Positions 45,830-55,429 of a stretch of 64,000 nucleotides of DNA are shown in pieces. The notes beneath the pieces are model-generated. The model was not told the DNA's origin. It was given only the letters and a program-made list of their open reading frames with translations, and ran no database searches. Source of the DNA: Blasia pusilla (taxonomy: Eukaryota > Marchantiophyta > Marchantiopsida > Blasiales); assembly GCA_050084515.1 (NCBI GenBank), contig CM114272.1, forward strand, positions 18,414,001-18,478,000, given 5' to 3'. The number at the start of each line of letters is the position of its first letter. The stretch's first letter is position 1. Both the position numbers and the translations under genes were made by a program.

Positions 45830-47480
45830 CCCTCGCTCCCCCTCGCTCTTCGTGTCTGACGTTTGTTCTTTGCCTTGTTTACGGTGCCCTCAATTATAGA
45901 GCATAGCTCAATCTAGAATCACCACCCCTGTCCGTGCAACCTGCTCGTCTGAGTCTGTGTCTCTGCCCCTTCCCCCACTCGCGCCTCCTCTCTTTTCCCA
46001 CCCCCAAGTGCTACGCCAGGAGCTCTGTTTGGCCTCTACTCATCTGCATTTTTTCTCCCTCTAGGACCTTTGTTCTTCGCCTTGTTTAAGTTGTTTATTA
46101 TCCTCTCGACCAAACTGTCTCTGTCCGTCCAAAACTGCCCGTCTCTCTCTCTTCCCTCCTGCCTCTCCGTGCCTCTTTTCCCCCACCCCAAGTGCTACGC
46201 CAGCAGTTCCATCTGCACTTTTTTTTCCTCTCTCTAGGAACTTTTGTTCTTTTCCATGTTTATGGTGCCCCAAAATAAGACAGCATAGTTCACTCTAGAA
46301 CGACTGCTTCCGTCCGTGCAGACGTGCCCGTCTCTCCCTCTACCCCTGCCCGCCCGAGCGCCCACCTCTGTCAAGCCTGCTTCTTCTTTTTTAATTTCCC
46401 ACCTAAGTGCTGGGCTACCGATCTACCTGTTCATGTTCTCTCCCTCTTGCAACTTTATTATCAATTTATGACTATATTATCTGTCGTTCTTAATTTAGGG
46501 TGCCTCAATTAGAGAGCATACTTCACCCTGGAAAATATTAAAAAATATATATATAGAAAAAGAATGGGAAACCATACATACGATACAAAAGAGACCGGAA
46601 CCGGGCCCTGGAACAACCTCCCCCGTCCGTGCAACGTGCCCGTTTCTCCCTCCCTCTCTCTCCTTAATTCTCTCACACCGCTCCTCGCCAACGATAGTCG
46701 TTCTCTCTCTCATGCCAACCAAGGCCGACTCCTACGCCAGGGGCTCTATTTTTACATATTTTCTAGCTCTAGACCTTCTCTCCTTGGCGTTGTTTAATTT
46801 ACTGCCCATAATGACAGAAGACGCTTCACTCTAGAACAACTGCCTTGGCCCATGCAAAACTGCGGCGCATCTCTCACCATCCTCCTTCTCTCTTCTACCC
46901 CCACCCAAGCAAGTCATGCCAGGAGGTCCCCTCGCCGATATTTTTCTCCCTCTAGGACTTTTGTTATTCGCTGCGTTTAATTTATGGTGCCGTGCAAACG
47001 TGCCTCCTCTCTCTCTCTCACCCCTCCCTCTCTCTTCCAAACAAACCTGATTGCTGAATATTTTCTCCCTCTAGTACCGTTTTTTATTTTTTCATTGATT
47101 TTTAAATTCATGGTGCCGTTCAAACCTGCCCACCGCTCTCTCCCCTCCTCTCTTCGTTCCCCGGTGCTATGTATGTATTCCTATTTTCTCCCTCTAGGAC
47201 CTTGTCACTTCATTGTTTAATTTATGGTGCCGTGCAGACCTGCCCAAGTCTCTCTCCCCAGCCCCTCCTTCTCTCTTTCGCCGCCCTTGTGCACAATATC
47301 AATGCATATTTTCTCCTTCTAAAATTTAGGGTGCCGTCCCTCGCAGACCATACTTTACTCTCTCTAGCGCTGCAGCCTCTGTCCGCGCCGACGTGCCCAT
47401 CTCTCTCTCCCCGCTTTCCCTTCCTCCTCTCTTTTTCCACCCAAGCCCTCCGCGCCAGCCGCTCTGTGAATACGGGCATC
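45830..47480. repeat. Irregular pyrimidine-rich tandem array (about nine degenerate units)
   Basis: The block TTTTCTCCCTCTAGGACC with variants, followed by TTTGTTnTTCGCCnTGTTTA and TTTATGGTGCC, recurs near 45,858, 46,061, 46,234, 46,447, 46,767, 46,951, 47,071, 47,194 and 47,315. Units also share CCCACCCAAGTGCTACGCCAG-like and GCAnACnTGCCC blocks and CT-rich stretches. Spacing varies from about 120 to 320 bp, with the last three spacings near 120, so units differ in which sub-blocks they keep. The plus strand is strongly C/T-biased throughout. Open frames here are read-through of the repeat, not genes. Confidence 0.82.
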
Positions 47481-50400
47481 TCTCCCTCCAGCCATTTAGA
47501 AACGACTGCTGGACAGTCCCGGCGTTGTCTTCTACTGGGAAGGTATCTATGGCTGCCAAACGGGCCCTCGACTTGAGGCGCTTTTCCCTCCCGAGGACCA
47601 CTTCCAGATCAGAAAAGGTTTCTGACAGTTACCAGTTTAAGGCGGTGCGCTTCCCTAGACCACGGGTCGGGAGGCTTTTTGAGGCTGACCGGTATTTTAC
47701 TCAACGATCAAACTTGTCACCGGCCTTTCCGCGGATTTTCTAAATTTAATGAAGATGTGGTTCACTGTTGCCCTGTCTTGTTCCAGGAGGTAGCAACCCT
47801 TGGGAACAATTCTTTCTAATTCTGAAAATCGGTCATCGTTTCTCAGCGACGGGGCTTCTTTCTAATTGCCCGCCGCGAGCAGCTTGCGGACGAACTGGAG
47901 CGGCCCGCCGGACTTAGCCGTATGGACCGATCATACTCGACGACCGGTAATATCGGACTCGATACGGCCGTAGGAGTCGAGAGAGTTGGGTGTCATGAAT
48001 CGAGGCCTATCTTCGGAGCGGAGAATCTTTGCCATGCGTGAGCTGAATCTCCCAGTCTCGTCATGTGGCTAGTCGTCCTCGTCGCAGACAAGTTGTAATC
48101 GATGATGGAGCCGGCCAAAACAGCCTGTCGGGACTCTTTCGAGTGTTCATCGAAATTCCCCAAAGTATTAGGGACGAAACAAACCGAGCAATTGCTAGTG
48201 GCATGCGGTATGTGGCGACGTTCCGCCATCTCTCGAGCAGTCTTCTTGACGACAACGACCACGCTACAGTTCAGATCTCTTTCGGAATTCGCTCATCGGC
48301 TTTCGATAACCTCTGTCCTCATGATCGAAATTTTGCTCCGCTAGCAAGAGCCCGCGAGGAGAGTAAAGTTACTGTTCATAAACTGCACGAGTAGGGACCA
48401 GGGACCTGACAGCTTTAGATCTTAGAGGAAAAATTGTAAAACTCTCCGTGCTTGGGCGCCGGAATTGAACCCTTGCTCGGTTTTGGATCACTGGACTTCC
48501 CGATCTCTCGTCTCTGGGGTAAAGGTATACGGTGGCTAGGAATCCGATAAAGCAAGCTACCTTACCTGCCTTTGATCGGTATCACGTGGAATCCAAACTA
48601 GATTTCGCAAAGCAGCTAAGCCTTATCTGTGCTGCACCTCCACGCCTTCGTGCTCAGCAGCAGACGAATGCGACGGATTGGTGTACTCATCGATCCTTTC
48701 ACGTAAGCCTTCGATTTTTCACCTGGCTGCCGGGATTCTACGGATGGCGGATGGCTCACTCTTCGTGCTTGTCCTTTCTCATGTCTAAACATTTTCTAAA
48801 CTAAAGAGACGATTCCGATGCTCAGATCTCATCACTCACTGGTTGAAGAACTCCCAACTCTATCACCTGCTTGAGCGCCTGTGCAGGTGTCCAAACTGGA
48901 GGGGCCGGGAAAGCACCAGAGGTCGACATAAATCGACTGGTGTAAGATGTTTACCAGATCGTGTGGCTATTATCCACATGCACCGGCCCGAATTAAAAAC
49001 AAAAACTTTTCGTTGTAGCCCCTTCGTCACTCATTTCGCACGCCTTGTAAGGATTCCCATTCTCACCTGGCTCCGTCCTGGAGCCCAAATCCCTCGGTCA
49101 GGTAGTGACGACTGTTGGCTCAGTCGTGCTTGTGACAACAGGGTCTCCAGCTTGTACACCTGTAAATGTCACTCCATGCCCACATCAAATTTCTCCTGGA
49201 TCAACTAACAATTCATTTCGCCTTCCATTATAAACACCTTCGCGGTTCTCGTGCACCTGGTCTTCTCAAGAGAAGTCATGATCACTGGCACACCATTATT
49301 GAAGACTGATTACTTACTAAGACACAGAACCGGGCTAGGTCATGATCACGCTCCTTTCAAGACAGATATATGCCTCTGTTATGGAGCGCTGTAGCATTGC
49401 TGGAACGGAATCCCAATCTGCATTCTTTATCGTAGTTAGAAGCGATGCCAGGCCGAGTCGGGATCACCGCCATCTCAAAAACGTCGTCGCATTTGAACAC
49501 GACGTGCATTACCAAGATTAAGCCGACCGCTCCGGCACCTCTCGAAAGCACGGACTGGTACAGCCAGCCACTGGCTCTTTGCAGTCCCGGGACAGTTCCC
49601 TAGACTTTTTACATTGAAGTCCCAACTTAAATATCGGTCAATAATTTTGTCCTGCCTACTCAAAATCTGGACAACTGCATTTCAGGACCTTTTGTTAATG
49701 ATACAGCCGGTCATCTACAATTTGATTGCTGCGAAAATTCCTGGATGGCTCGTTCGTTCGGAAACCTCGTTCGTTTAGAGTCTCATCCGTGCTCGTGTCA
49801 CTCTCGACTTAGACGCTTGAGCACCAATATCACGTTCTTACGCCCCAACGCTTGGGACTCGAAAACCAATAACGCTACTTCGTGCACGCATCTGCAGTCA
49901 TGGCATATGTCCGTGAACACCGACCTTCAGTATTTATGAGAACCTTGTCACATCTCATCCAACTCCCTCCCGCCCTCGGCCGCAATCGACTGAGTCGACA
50001 CTTCAGCGATGGCGCTGTAGCTACACCGCTACCCACGATTCGGACTCCAAAAGTGCTTTAAATAATGTCCACCGATGCACCGAAACACACCGACGCCTCA
50101 TTCGCGGTCGTCAAGTCGTACGATGTTTCTTGTAGCCAAATTCACCATCACCTCGTACAAAGCAACATGTGCACTGGAGGTTCTTGGAATCCACCAAACC
50201 TTGCACTAATGCCATCTTGAAAGCCGCAGCATGTTGAAGCCAGATGCCCGATCTTACTCGAATGTTGTGCGCAAGTGTAGCACTCCGGCATCAATCGCAC
50301 ATTTTGCACGCTTCATGAACGACCCTCGGATACGAATTCAAATCTCAGTTTCCAACTTTCCTATGGATCTCCTGGCGTGTGGATAACACCTCACCCTGCG

Positions 50401-51695
50401 CGCAACATTACGTTGCCCGTTCAATTAATGAAAAGGAACTGTTGAGAACAGCTTCGCCTCACTCCGTTGTAATTCAACATAGTCACAATTTTCGGGACTG
50501 TCAGCTTCACACCGCTAACGTTTCTTGCCATTGAGACCGTTGGTGTGGAGAACTATTTGAATTCTTTCGGAAGTCCTGCGTTCGTTTGAATAGAAATCGC
50601 CTTTCAAAGAACCTTGTCCTCCATTTCCATAATTGCATCGGAGCCGTTCAGGAAAAGACAAGAAAAGCTCAAAGAAAAGACAGCTACTCCAAGCGTAATC
50701 TTGTGTCTTTTTATTCAGACTGTGGAATAGAAAACACACTCGTTGACAGGCATCAGTTGTTCCCCTGTCTCATCCCCACGACTAAATTGCATCCGTATCG
50801 ATGCGGACTCAATGGATACTTTCTTTATTTGGCTTTCACGGTTAGACCTTCTATCCGAAAGAAGACCGAGAGTTATCCGAGACCGAGAACTTGTTTTCCT
50901 TTTCCACCAAATGCGCGAAAGATGGCGCAAACCTCTCCGAATTGTGGATGGGAGATTTTCATAGCTCACTAAGAGAAAGATGGACCAGGAGTCAGGCATG
51001 GCCTGGTCCCTTTGTTGCTGCTTTATGGACGGTCGTACCAATGTCAACCTGGGCTTCAACGTCGATACCAATGTGCCAACCTCAGCTTCAGTACCAATAT
51101 CGACCACGCCTTCAAAATAGTACCTCCATGTACTGACTGTGTAATTTCCTGGCGTTTGTGAAGATTCAACAGACTTAGAAGAGATGGAAAAACATTGTGC
51201 AGGCTCCATACAAGGTGCACGAAATTGTGAGTTGGAGCCGCTTGTATTGCAGTCGTAATTTCCTTCCTAGGCAGCGATCTGATTTGTGGTGGCTTCGGAT
51301 TCCTTTTTTACGATAGCTTGGACGTCGGATAATTGCAATGATAAAAAGACTTGGCGAGCCAAAATCTATAAGAAGTTAAAAGGAGACCACAAAAATAAGA
51401 GAAGTACAACTATAACTTACCCTTTCAAATTAACATTATGATCATTAAAAATGACTAGGGGAACATTTATAATTTTATAGCATATGTAGGATACGACTCA
51501 ATGAACACATACTCAAGTTTCGAAAACATTTTCATAAAATTGAAGGATCGTAGTTGATACTAAGTGTTGTTGCCCAACTACTGTTAGGGTGACACAAGAC
51601 TATGATTCATAATAACACGAATCATAAATTTTTCGGTGTTTTCTTCACATCTCAAGCAAGAAGAAAATGCTTTGTGAAAGAGGGGAGCCGATGCC
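47481..51695. other. GC-rich block without recognisable genes, AT-rich from about 51.3 kb
   Basis: CpG-rich sequence similar in character to 17.6-26.4 kb. There are several short open frames on both strands but no recognisable domain, and no RNA gene. A short imperfect direct repeat around GTACCAATnT lies at about 51,035-51,110. Confidence 0.4.
50715..51209 (-). CDS. Unrecognised 164-codon open frame
   Basis: The minus-strand frame opens with MEPAQCFSISSKSVESSQ, has an acidic stretch (VVDIGTEAEVGTLVSTLKP) encoded by the local direct repeat, and then a basic Arg/Ser-rich half (RRSNRESQIKK). No membrane segment and no known family. It could be an exon or a chance frame. Confidence 0.13.
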   Translation of the reverse strand: MEPAQCFSISSKSVESSQTPGNYTVSTWRYYFEGVVDIGTEAEVGTLVSTLKPRLTLVRPSIKQQQRDQAMPDSWSIFLLVSYENLPSTIRRGLRHLSRIWWKRKTSSRSRITLGLLSDRRSNRESQIKKVSIESASIRMQFSRGDETGEQLMPVNECVFYSTV

Positions 51696-51699
51696 ATTA

Positions 51700-51751
51700 G
51701 TTATTATTAGAAAAAGTCCCCTGACACGGACTTTGTCCACATGCAACCTTG
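51700..51751 (-). mobile_element. hAT-like MITE terminus fragment
   Basis: GGACTTTGTCCACATGCAAC then CTTG is the reverse complement of the family's left end. It is followed directly by interior-type sequence (51,752 on), suggesting nested or rearranged copies. Confidence 0.55.
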
Positions 51752-51940
51752 GTGTGCGTCCTAGAGATGGACATGTCCGTGCGTACCCAAGTATCACGGC
51801 CCGCACCTAATCTCGCCTTTGAGCGCGTTGAAGAGTCATGTAGGCCCGGCTGGAGCCGCACCCGGTTGTGGTCCGCCCATAGCCTACGGCAGGCCCGCAC
51901 AGCAAGCTAGGCTCCCATTGGGAGCCTAGCGTGCTGTGCA
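51752..51940. mobile_element. hAT-like MITE interior (GC-rich subfamily) with strong palindrome
   Basis: Starts TGCGTCCTAGAGATGGACAT; GGACATGTCC is at 51,769-51,778. Then comes a GCCCGCAC-type interior also seen at 53,215-53,620. It ends in the 43-bp inverted repeat at 51,897-51,939. The equivalent central CCCATTGGG palindrome occurs at about 53,325-53,350 in the complete copy. Confidence 0.5.
51897..51939. repeat. Near-perfect 20-bp inverted repeat with 3-nt loop
   Basis: The arms 51,897-51,916 and 51,920-51,939 pair at 19 of 20 positions around the loop ATT. The apex reads GGCTCCC-ATT-GGGAGCC. Confidence 0.9.
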
Positions 51941-52139
51941 TTTGAAGAACTTTGGAAAACCCCAACTTAAGTGGAAAAAAAAGAAAACCCAAAGTTCAAG
52001 TTTGAGAATATGAACAACTTGAGTCTAAGATCGAAAAGATTGAAGCACAATTTAAATAGATATAAGTAGAATCCACAACGATATTCAACCTCCTCTTCAA
52101 TGGTTTTTCTCAACCCACATGCAAAACAAACTTAAAAAG

Positions 52140-52384
52140 AAAACAGCTTATGTCCGTCCTATACTTGTCCATATGGGTCCCACATTTCCCTTCTTTCTCC
52201 TTCCCCTTACTTGCCTTTGTGTTCCATACTCCCCATTTCTTCCTCCCTCCACCTCCACTCCCTCCTCCTTTATTGCTCCACTCATCCTTGCCTTGCCTTC
52301 CATCATGGACTATAAGTGTGGGTCCCACCTCATGGAACCCATGTTTGTCTTAAGGACGGACTTGTCCATTTTTGTGCAACCATG
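52140..52384 (+). mobile_element. hAT-like MITE, 5'-truncated copy (short subfamily)
   Basis: Begins within CTTATGTCCGTCCTATACTT and follows the copies at 54,349 and 55,093 closely: GGGTCCCAC, the CT-rich middle, CTTGCCTTCCATCATGGACT, AAGTGTGGGTCCCACCT, ending GTGCAACCATG at 52,384. Confidence 0.7.
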
Positions 52385-52416
52385 ACGGACATGGACTTTG
52401 TGCGTGTGCAACCTTG
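52385..52416 (-). mobile_element. hAT-like MITE left-end fragment
   Basis: Reverse complement of the left terminus (CAAGGTTGCAC, ACAAAGTCCATGTCC), abutting the right end of the previous copy head to tail. Confidence 0.55.
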
Positions 52417-52418
52417 AG

Positions 52419-52600
52419 GAGTAGGTGGTGCAAAAAGGGGAGAGGGAGTGGAGGTGGAGGAAGGAAGAAACGGGAAAGTGCAAAACATTGAGGCAAGTTG
52501 GGGGATGAGAAAAAAGGGAAAGGTGGAGCCCATATGAACAAGTCCTTCTATAAGACGAACGCAAGTCCACAGATATGGACTTTTTCCACATGCAACCTTG
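52419..52600 (-). mobile_element. hAT-like MITE, truncated copy (short subfamily)
   Basis: On the minus strand it starts CAAGGTTGCATGTGG at 52,600 and continues through CTTATAGAAGGACTTGTTCA and a CT-rich middle, and is then cut off near 52,419. Confidence 0.65.
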
Positions 52601-53176
52601 CTCTTTCTCCTCCTCTTTCAAGGACCTTCCCCAACCTAATTACTATGTCTTCGTTGTCCGTCATCATCTCATGCACCTCCCACCTCCTCTCCTTAAAACA
52701 AGGTTGCAGAGAAACGGCTTGTCCATAGATGTTCAAGCAGATGTCATCCCATAGCTGATCACACATCTCGCCCCACCCAATCTATGCCTCTATCGTGACC
52801 TCTGCCCACATCGGGCTTGCATCTTGCCTCAATATGGGGGATGGGGGTCACAGAAAAAAAAAACATAACCCTCACATCGTGTCATCCGTGAGGGGTATAG
52901 GCCGAGCATCTTGCATCTTGCCCATGCCCCTCCCATACCAGCCAAACACCTATAGGACGCGGGAGGGATGTATCATGCAAGTCAAGGGGAGGATGCAACG
53001 TGGGATCAAGTGTGTGGCGGTGCTCAAGTGCGATTGGGTGCAAGATGCCGTCCAAGGGGGGCTGATTCATGGATGCAAGAAAACTGACATATCCGTCCAC
53101 GGAACAGATATGTCAAACGAGTCCCCTGCCCGAGTTCTGTTTGATACCCTAGTGGCCCACATCGGCTCCTGACGAG
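52601..53176. other. Spacer within the MITE cluster
   Basis: Contains a possible decayed element end near 53,060-53,120 (GATGCAAGAAAACTGACATA, GACAGATATGTC-like). No gene recognised. Confidence 0.35.
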
Positions 53177-53627
53177 CAAGGTTTCATAAGGACAAAGTGT
53201 GTCCTATGGACAGATATGTCTGTGCGGGCCCAGGTACCCACGGCCTGCACTTGAGCCCACCGGGTAGACCTGGGCTGATGGAGCACGCACCTGTTGGGTG
53301 GCCTACAGTAGGCCCGATTGGTAAGCTTGGCCCCCATTGGGCAAGCTCTGGCTCGCACAAGGCCCGCACGGTGGGCTTCGGGCGGGCTCAAGGCCATAAG
53401 GCTCGCATGGCGGGCCCCGAGCCCGCTGTGCGAGCCTAGGCCCCCAACCCCTAGGCCGCTATGCAAGACATGTGCAAGTTGCGGGCCTGAGCCCACCCAA
53501 TAGGGGCCAAGCCTACCTTGCGGGCCTACTCCGGGAGCCCCAACAGATGCGGGCTTTGTCAGCTCGAGTCGACGCAGCCGGCTCTGGTGCGGTGCGGGCC
53601 GCACATGTCTGTTTCCATACAACCTTG
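53177..53627 (+). mobile_element. hAT-like MITE, complete copy (GC-rich subfamily, 451 bp)
   Basis: Left end CAAGGTTTCATAAGGACAAA, right end CATACAACCTTG (inverted repeat of the left). The interior is very GC-rich with repeated GCCCGCAC/GGGCTT words and a central palindromic AGCTTGG-CCCATTGGG-CAAGCT region near 53,325-53,350. The flanks 53,169-53,176 (ctgacgag) and 53,628-53,635 (gagacaag) match at 5 of 8, weak support for an 8-bp duplication. The termini group it with the short subfamily, while the interior is unrelated. Confidence 0.6.
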
Positions 53628-53889
53628 GAGACAAGAGAAAGGGTGCACGATCAAATGAAGGAAGACGAGCACAAATGAGCCCGCATGTAGCCCGCATCGG
53701 CTTGGAGAGGGCTCTGTGGTCCTATGGGCCACCCTCCACAAACAAGTGCGGGGCTGGCCTTCGTGAGCCCACTCTCCGTGGGCCAAGCCAGCCCTAAGCA
53801 GACCTACTGCGGGCTTAGGGCGGTCCCATGCGGGCTACAAAATAGGCAACAAGTGCTTAGACTGGGTGTCGGGTCGTCAAGCCCACATG

Positions 53890-54019
53890 TACATTGCAAG
53901 CGGGTAGGCTTCGATGCGGGTCGCGGGTACCCATGCTCGCACATACATGTCCGTCCTAGGGACCGACATAAGTCCGCAAACACGCACACAGACACAAATT
54001 TTGTCCCTGTGCACCCTTG
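53890..54019 (-). mobile_element. hAT-like MITE end fragment (GC-rich subfamily)
   Basis: On the minus strand from 54,019: CAAGGGTGCACAGGGACAAA, CTTATGTCGGTCCCTAGGAC and GGACATGTATGTGCG, matching the fragment at 39.5 kb. The far end was not identified, possibly about 53,640. Confidence 0.55.
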
Positions 54020-54099
54020 GGTGGGGTATGGCCCTTGTGGAATTGCAGTTGCGGAAATTGCAAGGATGCGGGTGAAGTGGGCCCGGGCGTGGGATATGG

Positions 54100-54188
54100 A
54101 TGTTTGGGCCTACACAGACATGTCCACCTCTTGGAGCCTAGGACTCACATAGATCCGTGGAAACGGATTATTTTCGTGTGGAACCTTG
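54100..54188 (-). mobile_element. hAT-like MITE end fragment
   Basis: On the minus strand from 54,188: CAAGGTTCCACACGAAAATA, CACGGATCTATGTGAG, GGTGGACATGTCTGTG. The same layout as other left ends, more diverged. Confidence 0.5.
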
Positions 54189-54348
54189 CTTTATAAGCAT
54201 TCTACTTCTACACTTGTGTCATGGGCTTGTTGCATACCTTCTGATAAGTAGTTTGGTTTTTCTTGGATCATAAGATATAAGAGGTGGTATCGATCCATGC
54301 ATATATGGGTCTCCAATCCCTAACATGATACCACCTCCTACTATGCTC

Positions 54349-54679
54349 CAAGGTTGCATGTGGACAAAGTCCGTGTCCTTGGACATGTCCATGTTCATGG
54401 ACTTATGTCCATACTATGGAAGAACTTGTCCGTATGGGCCCCACCTTTCCCTTCTTTCTCATTCCCCCTACTTGCCTTCGTGTTCCATACTCCCTCATTT
54501 CTTCCTCCCTCCACCTACACTCCCTCCTCACTTATTGCTCCTCTCATCGTTTGAATTGCCTTCCATCATGGACTAAAAGTGTGGGTCCCACCTATTGGAA
54601 CCCTTGTCCGTGGAAATGTCCATACTTTTCCGTCCATGTCCATCCTAAGGAATGACTTGTTCGTTTATGTGCAACCATG
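54349..54679 (+). mobile_element. hAT-like MITE, complete copy (short subfamily, 331 bp)
   Basis: Left end CAAGGTTGCATGTGGACAAA, right end TATGTGCAACCATG. GGACATGTCC at 54,381-54,390. The flanks 54,341-54,348 (ctatgctc) and 54,680-54,687 (ctacactc) match at 6 of 8 with two transitions, fitting an aged 8-bp target duplication. The interior is nearly collinear with 52,140-52,384 and 55,093-55,421. No coding capacity. Confidence 0.75.
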
Positions 54680-54795
54680 CTACACTCCCCACAACAATTG
54701 CTTGGACTTGGCTAAGCTAAATTGATCTCCTTTACTCTTTCCATCCCAATCTACCTTGTCCTAGACTCTACATGTGCATTCTTATTACTCTTCGC

Positions 54796-54920
54796 CTAAG
54801 GTTGCACATAGATAAAATATGTGTCCTCCAACTTTTGTATGTCTGCAAACTTATGTTTGTCCCTAAAAAGGACATGTTCATATGGGCCCAATTGTGTGCA
54901 TCCTTCACTTGGGCCCGCCC
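54796..54920 (+). mobile_element. hAT-like MITE left part (GC-rich subfamily)
   Basis: CTAAGGTTGCACATAGATAA, then CTTATGTTTGTCCCTAAAAA, GGGCCCAATTGTGTGCATCC and CCCGCCCCGCACAC. The right end is not seen before the next copy at 55,093. Confidence 0.5.
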
Positions 54921-55092
54921 CGCACACAATCCCGCACCCTCACCCGCTCTACATCCCCTCCATCCTTTAAGGGTGTAATGAAATGGCCTGCATCTCTTCT
55001 ACAAACCGTGCAAATGTCTTCCCGCATAAGAGGGGTATCGGAACTTTCTTTTCTTTTCTTTAGGTCTTGCATCTCGCCCATACGGAGTGGGT

Positions 55093-55421
55093 CAAGGTCA
55101 CATATGGACAAAGTCCGTGTCCGTAGACATATCCATGTCCGTGGACTTACGTCCATCCTATAGAAGGACTTGTCCATGTAGGCCCCATCTCCTCTTTCTT
55201 TATCATCCCCGCATTTTCCATGGTGATCCGGACTTTCTCATTTCTTCCACCTCCCATCTCCACTCCCTCCCCCTTTATTGCCCCGCTTGCCCTTGCCTTG
55301 CCTTCCACCATGAATTGTAAAAGTGGGCCCTATTTTTTGTAATCTATGTTTGTAGAAATGTCCAAATTTTTCTGTCCATGTCCATCCTAGGGACGGACTT
55401 GTTCTCTTTGGTGCAACGAGG
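55093..55421 (+). mobile_element. hAT-like MITE, complete copy (short subfamily, 329 bp)
   Basis: Left end CAAGGTCACATATGGACAAA, right end TTTGGTGCAACGAGG. The same internal order as the 54,349 copy. The flanks 55,085-55,092 (gagtgggt) and 55,422-55,429 (gattggct) match at 6 of 8. Confidence 0.72.
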
Positions 55422-55429
55422 GATTGGCT

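Noticed and set aside
46984-47743. Several overlapping 78-135 codon frames
   Set aside because: They fall wholly or partly within the CT-rich tandem array, and the composition explains the openness.
48450-48530. Reverse-strand GGTTCAATTCC resembling a tRNA or tRNA-derived SINE
   Set aside because: No acceptor stem pairing and no A box; B-box match only.
52119-52385. Overlapping open frames rich in Pro/Ser/Phe
   Set aside because: They are read-through of the pyrimidine-rich MITE interior; the same frames recur in other copies.
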